Shown: positions 48,788 to 59,190 of the stretch, piece by piece
Layout: every line of letters begins with the position of its first letter
How positions within the stretch are numbered: position 1 is the first letter of the stretch
Origin: Piper betle
Taxonomy: Eukaryota > Streptophyta > Magnoliopsida > Piperales > Piperaceae
Length of the DNA: 64,000 nt
NCBI GenBank assembly: GCA_033002965.1
Contig: JAURVB010013824.1
Span: 47,168 to 111,167, forward strand
Direction: 5' to 3'
Notes under the pieces: model-generated
Database searches by the model: none
Told to the model about the DNA's origin: nothing
The model's input: the letters and a program-made list of their open reading frames with translations, nothing else
Translations under genes and position numbers: made by a program

Positions 48788-48807
48788 TCGGATGTCTCCG
48801 AAGAGAC
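48706..48807 (-). ncRNA. U6: U6 spliceosomal snRNA, unit B
   Basis: Full-length 102-nt U6 identical to the unit A copy as far as I can read, including the paired change in the 5' stem. The T6 terminator lies just beyond its 3' end, and the same GTCCCATATCG upstream element and CATATG at the same spacing lie upstream (48870-48828). Confidence 0.93.
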
Positions 48808-50084
48808 AACAACGATGGTAGGAGGGAAACATATGAAGAGAAGAAATAACGAATAAGGGGTCGATATGGGACTAAGTGCATATGTGGTGGCCTATAACAA
48901 TTACGAAACGAAAGTGGTCTACGGTGCCAACTGCTACGTATGTCGACATACGTATATATATGCATATAAGTGGTCAGATTCATGTTTTAGATTAGATAAT
49001 TAGAAAAGCTTTGTTCTGACAAATTGCATCGTCTACTTCTATTGCAACAATGCCATCTCGTGTATAATATTGCCAACCGATTCGGTTAAACCGGTGTCTA
49101 GCTCGGCAAGGTCAAATTATATCAAGTTTGGATCTAGGAGATACGAGTCTTTCGAACTTCTACGTATTCATTTTATATGAGGTCTAGTTTGGGTGTCAAT
49201 GGACAATACACTATACGAGGACTCAAGTCCAAAAATTATTTATATTTTATATTAAATTTTGATCTTTTTTATATATTTTGATGTATATATAAAATATTTT
49301 TTAAAGTATATTATTTTTTATTATGAATAAGAAAAATTACAATAAAATAATTATATTTTGCACATTTCTATGTAAATATGTAAAATATATTTTTCATTGG
49401 TTCTGGTTTTGGTCTATTTTTTTACCAAATCCCGGTCAGGTCCCTGTTAAAAAAAATTGTACGCTTAAAGTGTTCACTATCTAGCAAATAATGTGCGCAT
49501 AATACTGATGATCCAATAAATATTTATTAATATGCATAATGTTTTAACCGCCTCTTTATGTGCATAATGCTCATTACATAATATTTTAGTTTTCCAACAA
49601 TTTCATCCTTAAGAATGCTCATCAAAATAAGATGAGTTATCAATGACATAACATCACATTGCTTTCGCTTGTATGATCATGCTCGCATTACTTTTTGTAA
49701 AAAAGTTCCAAATAAGATTTTCATAAGCTTGCAAGAAAAAAAGATAAAAACTTTCATATATGATTTCATTGATTTTTTTAGTAGACCAAAACCCATTAAG
49801 AACAGAATGCTTATGATTCTCATTTGCATATTTACTAAAACACAGACAATACTCTTGAGCATTGACAGATAGAACTGACTTGTGTCAAATAAAGCTACAA
49901 CTAGAAAACTTTTATATACATCCTATTATAGGTGGCTTGCTGCACCTGTAGGAACCAGAGTAAGCAGGAACGACGTCAACAACCGAAGATGGAGATATAA
50001 GACAGGTTCCATTCCTTGATTGCAACACAACTCGAAAGAACACTTGAAACAAGGTCACACAAACCCACATCTGGAATACATAAC

Positions 50085-50310
50085 ATGAAATAGAGGTATA
50101 GCTGTTGAAGCAGTTCTTGGTGGTTGGATTTGACATTGCGACCATCCTCATGAAAGTCGGAGTTGGATGTTGTGAGTACCATTGATGGCGGTAGATCTTG
50201 ATCGATGTTTTTACTTGTAAAATTTACAGGATGCTATAATACTTCACTCTGTACATAGAAACAATTATACTTGTTGTAAACAATTATAGGGCGAGGTGAT
50301 CAAGCTGTGT
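50085..50310 (+). pseudogene. LOR third-exon tail and 3' UTR relic
   Basis: Matches LOR-1 from AAATAGAGGT through GAAGCAGT and CTTGGTGGTTGGATTTGA into the 3' UTR (TTACTTGTAAAATTTAC, AACAATTATAGGG). Upstream coding sequence is missing. It shows that LOR sequence was part of the duplicated unit. Confidence 0.65.
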
Positions 50311-50784
50311 TAATACTCAATATAGAACAATTACTTGTTCATCACCAATGCATAAATGACCGGATTTTGCACAAATGATTTTCCCCAACGTGGGACCGAA
50401 CAATTATAGAAAAAATATGCACTTGATTGGATAACAAGAGGAAATTTTTTGGTCAAAATCGACCTATTTGTGCCTGGTTTAGATAAATTTGATTGAAGAT
50501 AGCCAAGCTGAGCCGTGGGTAGAAAAAAGGTCGGCCAGTGTTTGGGCATGCTCAGTTAGTTCGGCTCAAGTTTGAATTGGGGTCAGCTCGATAGGGCTCA
50601 ACCTGAGCCTTCGAGCCGAGCCAAACCTGAGAATTTGGTGTCGGCAGCTGGTGAGCCAAGCTCGGCTTGACTCGTATCAGAAGTCAAATTCGGCTCGGGC
50701 TTGCTTGAGCTTGTCTGAAAGCTGGCCAAATCTCCCCAGTTTGAGTCCAGGCCGTCTAAAAAGTGGGCGAAATTTAATCCAAAC

Positions 50785-50878
50785 CCAACTCACAGTTTCT
50801 AGCATGTCATCCTTTGTAGTTTGCAGCGGCCATACTGTTCTTTTCTTTCTCCGCATCAGTCACTTTTATCGGATATTT
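50785..50878 (-). pseudogene. Decayed third U6 copy, split by MULE-like element 2
   Basis: The text TTTTATCGGATATTTCT, then CATACTGTTC and GCATGTCATCCTTTG, follows the U6 units with many substitutions. The upstream part resumes at 52182 (AGACAAC, then a GATGGGACTA stretch equivalent to the promoter). The element inserted inside the 5' stem-loop. Confidence 0.75.
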
Positions 50879-50887
50879 CTAAAAAGA

Positions 50888-52181
50888 AGGGATGCACAAA
50901 TCAGCTGATTCCGTGCGGAATCGGCCGATTTAAATCGGATCGGCGTCGCGCCGATCCGATTTCGGGGCCGACTCGGTCGGCCCCGAATCGGGTCGTGAAT
51001 CGGCCCGTTTCGGCCGATTCCGACCGATTTAACTCGGAATCGGAATTGGCCGATTTAAATCGGAATCGGTTTTTTAAGAAATTACCAAAATACCTTAGGT
51101 ATAATTTTTATTAAATTAATTAAGCATGGGTAAAATGGTAATTTGGATTTAAAAACCTAAATCATACCCTCCCCCCGATTCCGCCGCCGCTTCGCTCCGC
51201 CGCGCTTGCGCCGTCCTCCCTCCGCCGTCCTCCGTCCGACCACGCCACCGCCGCCCGACTCCAACCTCAGCTCCGCCCTCCGCCGCGATTCCGCCGCAGA
51301 CGCTGCGACCGCCGCCCGAAGTCGGCTTCCGCCGACCGACGCAAGCGCCGCGATTCCGCTCGCGACTCTGCCGTCCGACCCTCCGCCCGACCGTCCGACC
51401 ACCCCACCGCCGTCCGACACTCCGCCCGACAGTTATTAACCTTCCCGCCGGCTCCGACGCGTTCCGCTCCGCCGCGATTCCGCCGTCCGACGCTCCGACC
51501 GACCTTCCGACCACGCCACCGCCGTCCGACCTCAGCTCCATCCGGCCACGCCACCGCCGCCCGATTCCGACCACTAGCTCCGCCCTCCGCCGCGACTCCG
51601 ACCGAAAATTTGGGTAAAGTTAGATTTTTTATTGAAATTGAATATTGCGATGTGCAAATTGTTATCTATGATGTTCTAATTAATTAATATGAAGTGGAAA
51701 TTGTGATGTCTAAATTGAAATTTTGATTAATATGAAGTGGAAATTGTGATGTCTAAATTGAAATTTTGTGTGTGCGGTAAATTATGATGTGCGAGTATGT
51801 GCTATGTGCAAATCGTGATGTGCAAATTGTGATGTGCTAATATAGCTTGGAAGTCTTGAAAATTTGCTTGGTAGTGGTTTGATTGATGATGAATTTTTTT
51901 GATGTGCTAGTGTTGATATGCTAGGGTTTTTTAGGAACTGTAATTGATCGTTGTATTGTTATAATTACATACCTTTGTGATTGTTATATAAATACTTGAA
52001 TTTGTGTATTTATGTTGAGAAATTATATAATTATGTATTTCAGGTATTTCTGTACTGAGTTGGCAAATTTTTGTATATGACCGATTTGAACCGATTCCTG
52101 GCCGATTCACGGGAAAACCGATTCCGATTCCGATTCACGGGAAAACCGATTCCGATTCCGATTCTGATTCATGCAACCATG
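50888..52181. mobile_element. MULE-like non-autonomous element, copy 2, with GC-rich core
   Basis: 1294-bp element flanked by CTAAAAAGA (50879-50887 and 52182-52190). Termini: left AGGGATGCACAAATCAG, right reverse complement CATGGTTGCATGAATCAG. It carries the same CCGATT/AATCGG subterminal arrays as copy 1, here in inverse orientation. A GC-rich block (51170-51610) and an AT-rich arm with a direct repeat (AAGTGGAAATTGTGATGTC near 51692 and 51735) lie inside. No transposase. U6 units A and B supply the empty site. Confidence 0.82.
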
Positions 52182-52384
52182 CTAAAAAGACAACATTGGA
52201 TAGAGGGAAAAAATCATATAAAGAGAGAAAATAGCAAAGAAGGGAACAAGATGGGACTATCTGCATAGGTGGCCTATAAGGGGTAGGATAATTTGATCGA
52301 AATGTCACAGGCCTAACAGTTTCGGTTTTCAAAATAAAAATTTGAATGCTCAAGTCTTCCCCCTCCTCTGATTGCAGCATGATC

Positions 52385-52404
52385 ATATATAAATAAATAA
52401 ATAA

Positions 52405-52456
<52 letters not shown>
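52385..52456. repeat. (AAAT)n/(AT)n microsatellite 1
   Basis: AAAT repeats passing into about 20 AT dinucleotides. It abuts GC-rich module 1 directly. Confidence 0.95.
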
Positions 52457-52458
<2 letters not shown>

Positions 52459-54307
52459 CTGCGTTTTCACGCAGCGCAAAGGCAACGTTTTGATCGTTGG
52501 CCGTCGGATCCTGATCCGACGGCCCAAGATCAAAACACCCCCCCCGCATCGCCGATGGCTTTGCGCCCCGTCTTCTTGTTGTTGCCCATTTGCCCTCGCC
52601 CATCCCCGGCGACCACCCCCTCTCGCCCGTCCCTGGCCGACCACCCCCTCTCGCTGTCCCCCGCCGTCCACCACAGTCTCCCGCCCCTTGCACCCCCTCC
52701 CTTCCATCCCCTACCCTCCCCAAACCCTCTGCCCTTGCCCCCACCCCCGCCGGCGGGCGCCCCTGCCCCCTGCCGGCTCCCCTGCCGACCCGGGCCCCCT
52801 ACCCCCCCCTCGCCGCCCCCGGCCCCCGCACCCTGCCCCGCATCCGCCCCTGCCACCCCTCCATCCCCTGTCTCCCCACACCTGCCGCACCTTGCCCTCG
52901 CCCCCGCCGCCGTCTGCCGCCCGCTCCCCCCACCGGCCCAGGCCCCCTACCCTCCCCTCGCCGTCCCTCGGCCCCCGTGCCCCTGCCCCACCTCCTGCCC
53001 CCGCCGCCCCTCCCTCCCTTGCCTCCCCACACGTGCCACACCCGCCCCCACCCCGCCCCCGCAACCGTCTCCCGCCCCCTGGCCCCCACCCCCTCGCCGC
53101 CCCCAGGCCCCCGGCCTCCTGGCCCCCGCCCGACCGATCGGACGACAGCGAGTTAGCTGGCGGTGGGATGGCGCCGCCAAACAGAGGGAGGAAGAAACTG
53201 GGAGAGTATTTTTGTTATAAAAACTTGACTCGAGTCGGGATCGAGTGAAGTTTTGATTAGGAAATAAATTTAAAAAAGAATAAAATAATTTCGTTAAAAA
53301 AAATTTACTCGATCCCAACTTGAGTCAAGTTAATATTATGAAATAAATTTGAAAAAGAATAAAATAATTTCATAAAAAAACTTGACTCGATCTCGACCTC
53401 GAGTCAAGTTAATATTATAAAATAAATTTTAAAAAAATAAAATAATTTTATTAAAAAAAATTGACTCGATCCTAACTCAAGTCAAGTTAATATTATGAAA
53501 TAAATTTTAAAAAAATAAAATAATTTCATAAAAAAATTTGACTCAATCTCGACCGGAGTCAAATTAATATTATTGAATAATTTTTTTAAAAAATAATTTC
53601 GTAATAAAAACTTGACTCGAGTCGGGATCGAGTCAATAATATGAAATAAATTTAAAAAATATAAAATAATTTTATAATAAAAACCTAACTCGATCACCGA
53701 GTCAAGTTTTTATTACAAAATAACTTTATTACAGAATAAATTTTTATTACAAAATAAATTTTTTAAAAAAGTAAAATAATTTCGTAATAAATTTTTTAAC
53801 TCGTGTCAGGTTCCCCCCTCTCTCTTGCCGCGCCACCCCACCGCCGGCGACCTCACCGCCGGCCACCCGCGGGAGGGGGGTGTGAGGATTTGGAGGAATG
53901 GCGAGGGTGGGGCGGTGGTCTCAAGCGGGGGCAGGGGTGGGCGAGGGTAGGGGCGGGGCAAGGGTAGGGGAGGCCGGCAGGGGCAGGGGCAGCGGCGGGG
54001 CGAGGGCAGGGGCGACCGATGGGACGGGGGCATGGGGTGGCCGGCGGGCGGGGCCGGCGGTAGGGGAGGCCGGCGGGCGGGGCCGGTGGCAGGGGAGGCC
54101 GGTGGGCGCCAGGGCAGTGGCGAGGAGAGGGCAGGGGCGGCCAGCGAGACAGGGGCATAGGGTGGCCGGCAAGCGGGGCCGGGGTGACCGGCAGAGTGAG
54201 CTTTGTGGGTGGGGGCGGGATTGATTGTGGACCGTTAGATTAGATCCAATGGTCCACGTGAGGGCAACGTATATGCGCTGCCAAAATGGAGTGGCACACT
54301 GTAATAT

Positions 54308-54310
<3 letters not shown>
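52457..54310. mobile_element. GC-rich module 1 with inverted hairpin ends between two AT tracts (putative transposon)
   Basis: The left end begins with hairpin CGCTGCGT-TTTC-ACGCAGCG (52457-52476), then a 12-bp stem GGCCGTCGGATC/GATCCGACGGCC (52499-52524). The right end, reverse complemented, gives GGCAGCGCATATACGTTGCC and then an imperfect stem GTGGACC...GGTCCAC (54237-54267), so the order is inverted. The body holds two GC-rich blocks (52540-53170, 53810-54220), Pro/Arg-rich in all frames, around the AT-rich palindromic array. No transposase was seen. I treat the long open frames as compositional, not as genes. Confidence 0.5.
53200..53800. repeat. Tandem palindromic array, unit about 78 bp
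   Basis: At least six units of the pattern CTTGACTCGA...TCGAGTCAAG, then TTAATATTATGAAATAAATT and an A-rich stretch. The CTTGACTCGA arms are inverted around a short CG-containing centre in each unit. Related single units recur at 59005-59045 and 59145-59185. Confidence 0.88.

Positions 54311-54311
<1 letters not shown>

Positions 54312-54366
<55 letters not shown>
54312..54366. repeat. (AT)n microsatellite 2
   Basis: About 27 AT dinucleotides between module 1 and the next hairpin module. Confidence 0.97.
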
Positions 54367-54369
<3 letters not shown>

Positions 54370-54380
54370 GGGAGTATGTG

Positions 54381-54443
54381 CTGCAGCACAGCCATCTTGG
54401 CTGTGCTGCAGTGTTTCAGCCGTTGGATTTTATCCAACGGCTG
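54381..54443. repeat. Double hairpin at the edge of GC-rich module 2
   Basis: First stem: 14-bp perfect CTGCAGCACAGCCA / TGGCTGTGCTGCAG with loop TCT. Second: 12-bp perfect CAGCCGTTGGAT / ATCCAACGGCTG with loop TTT. A GC-rich block follows (54480-54780). Confidence 0.9.
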
Positions 54444-57050
54444 GACATTCCCCCCACCATTTCAAAAAAATTAACGGGTTGCCCTGTTCTTCAAACCCGC
54501 AGCGCCCGCCCACCTCGCAGCCGTCCACCGCCTGCAGCGCCCGCCCACCTCGCCCGCCCGCCGCCTGCAGCGCCGCCAGCCACCCACTGCACCCGCCGGC
54601 CCGCCCGCCACCCACTGCACCCGCCCCCTGTTTTGGGTAATAAAATCGGTAGGGAGAGGGGGAAGGAAGTGAGGCGGTGGCGTCGTCCTTGGCTGGCAGC
54701 GGGCTGGCAACGGTGGGCTCGGTGATGGAGGTCTGGCGGCCGTCGGCGACCACGTCAGTCGTGCAGCGGCGCGGCGACCCAACCAATGTTTGTTTGTTGA
54801 TCTGTGTTTGGCTGGGAATGTGTAGAGCTCCGGGAAGTCGTCGGTTTTTTTTTGTTTCGATATGATAAAAATTGATAAATGTATTGATATTGAATGAATT
54901 CGGAATGGAATGGTGGTTCGGACTGATATTGGGAGGTTTGGTTGTGAATGCGTAGGATCCCCCAACCTTTTGACATCCCCCCACCGGAGGATTGGGAAGC
55001 CGATGTTGGCGGCTGCAGCCCGGGTCAATCAGGGCCATGGACGTCGCCGACGACGGCAGGGGTGGCACACCTCCTGATCTTCGGCCCCTCCCCTCTTCTA
55101 CTTCCCAGAAAGGTAAAATTGTAGCAAGTGTATGGAAGAAGACCAAATAAAAAAACCATCTTTGTGCTCCAATTTCTAGTAGTTGGTTTTTTATGCTGGT
55201 TATAATGAGTTTGTGGTGTTGTTAATGTACAATTTGTTTCAATTTTGTTGGACGTCCCCTTTGTTTCAAACTCCAAGCATCTACGTCTATATGATCCCCT
55301 GCATTCTTCATAATAATAAATTTTAGTTAACTATGCCAATTGTCGTGCAGTTCAGATGACAGATATGGAGAATATTGGTGTTAGGGAGGGCATTCACCTG
55401 CTTGAAGTACATGCTTTCCTTCCACCTCTGATGGACTTGGGGTTGCCCATGCTTTTGGTCAGCTTACTGTCAAGCGAGATGAGCATCTCAGTTGATGAAA
55501 GAAAACATGAAAGGTATCTGTTATTTTTTTTACCTAATGTCAAGGGAAGAGCAGAATAAATTTTGTTTTTTTGTAGTGGCGCAAACATTTCCAGATACAA
55601 CGTTATGATGGAGCATTTATCTTTTCTAGCATGAATGACAAAATTAGTACAATTAGCATTTCCTATTTTCAATTTCTGTGGGTGATAAAAAGCTTTCTTA
55701 ACTCTGATTTAGATGTGAGACTAATATCAGAAGCACGAAGAGGCACATATTGCGCAGAGTATTTTTCTTTTACAAGAAGATGAAGAGGCACATATTGCGC
55801 ACAGAAATTGCGCCTTCTGATTTTTGTTTGCTGAAATGTGTGAACATTTCAGTTTGTACTGAGCACTGGAACTGGGGTGAATGAAAGCGTATTCTTTTTT
55901 TTGTGGGGATCAGAACGAAGAAGGCTTGAAGCTGCTTACCACGTACAATATACCATTCTCCATTGTTGCAAGTAACCGGTAAAGCTTACTCTGTACCTTG
56001 CCGTTGGTAAGCTTTGTTCTATTACCAATTACAGCTGAAATGTTGATGTGTGGGATTATATGAACCTGAATGACTTTAGTCCATTGGCAAGACTTTGGAG
56101 CGGGCATTTTTCATGATATATAGGCAAGTGCTGATAGATGGACAGTGGGCGGTTTTTGGCTATCGGCATGTGCTAACTGAAAATGAACGTTGACAGTTTG
56201 CTTAGCATTTAGTATATGACATTGCTTGCAGGACTTGACTGTGTAAATGTCTGTTGGGAGTGGGACTTCTCGGTTTTCTTAAAATGTCTGTTTTGTTGGT
56301 TGTTCCATTTTGCAGATTCTTAATTGCTTCTCTGTTTTCTTTTTGACTGCTCCACATGGTTTAGGTTTTGCCTGCTCCACATGGTTCTATTTGTAATGCA
56401 AAGGATTGAAGTGTGACGTGAACAGCAGGCATCTAATTTTTTGAACTTTTGATTAGTAAAAATGTTTGCTTTACTTGCTTTCAGAATGTTTTCATCTGGT
56501 GAATAGGTTCTTCTCCGTATGTATGTTCAACTAGTGTTGTATATGTTTGCTGATTTTTCTGATATTCATCCTGATGTTTCTGAATTTTTTGACAGGTACC
56601 CCACGTGGTTGTCTGCTGGTGTAGCTGCATGAAAAGTAGGTATTGTCAGTGCAAGCTCAAGCTCGGAATGGGCCAATTCTACAAGTCCAGAGCATTTATA
56701 ATGCGATTATCACACATTGTATTTACTTTAAAATTGCCACACATCTTGTATTTACTTTAAACTGTTATGTTGTGGATCCTTAGCTCAAAATTGGCAGAGC
56801 ACTCAAGAAATTCTTGAGGGATGGTGGTTCGAATCCATCAAGATCCTACTTAATTAAAATTTGATGAAAATTTGAGATGCTGAAATAACTTTTACCAATA
56901 ATGTGAATCATTATTTTGTTTTACTTTTCGGTTCTGATCTTCCTGTCAGTCACTTTCACCGATGACTTCCTCGTATTTGATGACTTTAGTGTGAAAGAAA
57001 AACTATCGTGGATTTTTTATTTCATGAAAACTTGAGATGCGTAATTTATG
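54444..57050. other. GC-rich block then intergenic sequence with possible captured exons
   Basis: 54480-54780 is GC-rich. An exon-like stretch at 55035-55110 (MDVADDGRGGTPPDL..., ending AAAG before GTAAAA) and another after TGCAG near 55349 (..DMENIGVREGIHLLEVHA, to GTATCT near 55515) might be exons of an unidentified or captured gene, but I could not join or identify them. The rest up to 56770 shows nothing clear. Confidence 0.3.
56774..56847 (+). tRNA. tRNA-like cloverleaf with self-complementary anticodon arm (probable tRNA pseudogene)
   Basis: Standard tRNA spacing: acceptor GGATCCT/AAGATCC (one mismatch), TA, D stem GCTC/GAGC with GG in the loop, anticodon stem CTCAA/TTGAG, 4-nt variable region, T arm GGTGG-TTCGAAT-CCATC. 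The anticodon loop reads GAAATTC, lacks the invariant U33, and would pair with itself (CTCAAGAA-A-TTCTTGAG). No T-run terminator follows. Possibly an organellar or nuclear tRNA relic. Confidence 0.6.
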
Positions 57051-57189
57051 TAAATACACAGAAATTCAAACTTGCAATCCACAAAATGCACAAAAATTAC
57101 AATGACAATGTTTCCCATCATCTACAACCATACAATATACAAGCCCAATACATCCTATTGCATGGGGTCATTGTTACACTTGGTATGAA

Positions 57190-57456
57190 CATTTTTACAT
57201 GTTGTCGAATAATGACCTCTCTCATTACAAAGACTACACATCCTTTTTTTGATTGAGCTTGAGCAATTTCTTATCCTGCCTTCAATCTTTGACTATTCTT
57301 AGGACGACCTTTAGTACGCAAATGAGAGGGATCACGGACAACTATTTGAGGAATATGCTCCATTGAAGTTCTAACTTCCGTCTCAACAACCTCGCTGCTA
57401 GTTTGTCCTCGCAATGAAGATGAACTCCTAATCGCATCAAGCTGTTCAACCAAATT
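57190..57456 (-). pseudogene. FAR1/FHY3-related protein, C-terminal fragment
   Basis: The minus strand reads 'IVVRDPSHLRTKGRPKNSQR', the linker typical of FAR1-related proteins. A stop with frameshift follows, then a CCHC zinc knuckle CSLCNERGHYSTTC. FAR1/FHY3 factors derive from Mutator-like transposases, so this may be a gene or a transposase relic. It is cut at 57456 where the hairpin module begins. Confidence 0.7.
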
Positions 57457-57468
57457 TTCTGTGCTGCA

Positions 57469-57513
57469 GTTTGATTGCAGCCGTTGGATTCAATCCAACG
57501 GCTGCAATCAAAC
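57469..57513. repeat. Perfect 45-bp palindrome (22-bp stem, 1-nt centre)
   Basis: Its core is CAGCCGTTGGATT-C-AATCCAACGGCTG, extended outward by GTTTGATTG/CAATCAAAC. It is preceded by TGTGCTGCAG as at 54402-54411 and followed at once by CTAGT. It marks the left end of the GC-rich module at 57540-58970. Confidence 0.95.
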
Positions 57514-57587
57514 CTAGTAAATAAACGAAAACAGGGAAGCGGGGGAGTCCCTGGTGCTGTTCCCGCCATTCCCGCCAGCAGCTCACC

Positions 57588-58600
57588 GCGCCGGCGCCGG
57601 ACGCTGCACGGCCGAGGGGTCGCCGACGGCCACCGGCCCTCCATCCCCTACATCGGCTTGCCATCGGGCTGGGTTGAAGAAACGTCGACGGTCAGAGAAG
57701 AGGAAGCGGGGAGGCGGTCGAAATCCAAATTTCCGGCCGTTGGGTCGCCGCGCCGGACGCTGCACGGCCGAGTGGTCACCGACGTCCGCCGAGCTGACAT
57801 TCCATTCGTCGGAAAGCCGTCAGCTTGCGTCACGAATCGCCGGCAGCCAGAGAGAAGAGGAAGCGGGGAGGAAATGGGGTGAAGCGGTGGCGGCTGCTCT
57901 GTTTCTGGCAGTTGGGTCGCCGCGCCGCACGGTGCACAGCCGAGGGGTGGCCGACGGCTGCCGGTCCTCCATCATCTTAGTCGGAAAGAAGTCCGCCGTC
58001 GCGCACCGTCCGCCGCTGCACAAGCCAAGCTTTGCACGGTCGGGGGCGGCTGCTCTGTTTCTAGACATTGGGTCGCCGCGCCGCACGGTGCACAGCCGAG
58101 GGTCTCCGACGGCTGCCGGCCCTCCAACCTCTTAGTCTGAAAGCCGTCCGCCGTCACGCACCGTCCGCCGCTGCACGCAGTCCGCCGCCGCACGCAGTCC
58201 ACCGCCGCACGCAGTCCGCCGCCGCACAAGCCAAGTGTTGCACGGTCTGGGGGCGGCTGCCCTGTTTCGAGCCGCTGGGTCGTTGCGCCGTACGGTGCAC
58301 AGCAGAGGGGTGGCCGACGGCTGCCGGCCCTCCATCCTCTTAGTTGGAAAGCCGTCCGCCGTCGCACACCGTCCGCCGCTGCACGCAGTCCGCCGCCGCA
58401 CAAGCCAAGCGTAGCACAGTCGGGAGGCGGCTGCTCTGTTTCCAGCCGTTGGGTCGCCGCGCCGCACGGTGCATAGCTGAGGGGTGGCCGACGGCTGCCG
58501 GCCCTCCATCCTCTTAGTTCGAAAGCCGTCCGCCGTACGCAGTCCCCCGCCGCACAAGCCAAGCGTTGCACGGTCGGGGGCTCCCAAAATCGGCCGCCCG
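57588..58600. repeat. GC-rich tandem repeat, six units of about 157-197 bp
   Basis: GGGTCGCCGCGCCG (or a close variant) followed by GCACGGTGCACAGCCGAGGG and GCCGGCCCTCCATC recurs from about 57588, 57745, 57912, 58069, 58266 and 58449. Later units contain extra CCGTCCGCCGCCGCACGCAG sub-repeats. Open reading frames across it are repetitive Arg/Pro/Ala text; I do not call genes here. Confidence 0.85.
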
Positions 58601-58979
58601 CTATCCTTCGACGGCCAGAGGGGAGCCAGTTCCTCTGTTTCGTGCCTCCGCCTCCATCTCCCTCCACGATGATCAGTCCCTCTCCCAACCCCCGCCCCGC
58701 CGCCCTCGCCGACCTTGCCTATTCCCCCTCCGACCGCTCCGACGGCCGCTTCCTCGCCGCACATTGCCACTCCGGCGTTGTTGTCACCGGCCCCATATTA
58801 CCCAGAAAACAGGGGTGACGAGAGGCTTCATCTATTTCCCGCTGCCGTCTGTGTCCCGCCGGAAGGTCGGTCGTCACAGCACACCAATTGCTGCACGGCC
58901 GGGGAGTGGCCGAAATCCGCTGCCCGCCGCCCGGTTGCTGAAACCACCGTCTCCGTCTACCCACCGGGAGGTGAGTTTA

Positions 58980-59190
58980 GGTGTGGGGTAGTTTTGTAAT
59001 TACAAATTGACTCGCTCCCGACTCGTGTCAATATTATGAAATAAATCTAGAAGAAAGAAGGGGGTGGGGGGCAATCGGTTGGTAGGAGAAGAAACATGGG
59101 AGAAGGTCGGGAAAAACATAGGGTTGGGTAGTTTTGTAATTAAAACTTGACTCGCTCCCGACTCGAGTCAATATTACGACATACATGCAT
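58980..59190. repeat. Two units of the GACTCG palindromic repeat
   Basis: GGGTAGTTTTGTAATTA, then TTGACTCGCTCCCGACTCG and GTCAATATTA, occur at about 58985 and 59128. The same family forms the array at 53200-53800. Confidence 0.8.

Larger units (their letters stand above)
46200..50130. repeat. Segmental tandem duplication, unit B
   Basis: Second copy of the unit at 42618-46190, same order and strand. It is longer because of extra pieces, for example about 190 bp near 48250-48450 and a segment near 49440-49620. It contains the second U6 gene and ends with another LOR third-exon relic (about 50085-50300). Confidence 0.88.

Noticed and set aside
52490..53248. Long open reading frames (up to about 250 codons) on both strands
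   Set aside because: They occur in nearly all frames of a very GC-rich block, are proline/arginine low-complexity, and have no recognisable domain. They are best explained by lack of AT-rich stop codons.
53811..54725. Glycine- or proline-rich open frames beside the AT microsatellite, one reading through the (AT)n as Tyr-Ile repeats
   Set aside because: Translation of a microsatellite and GC-skewed DNA, not a gene.
57475..58999. Long open frames on both strands across the GC-rich tandem repeat
   Set aside because: The predicted proteins are repeats of the same Arg/Ala/Pro text produced by the DNA repeat, with overlapping frames open at once. No family match.
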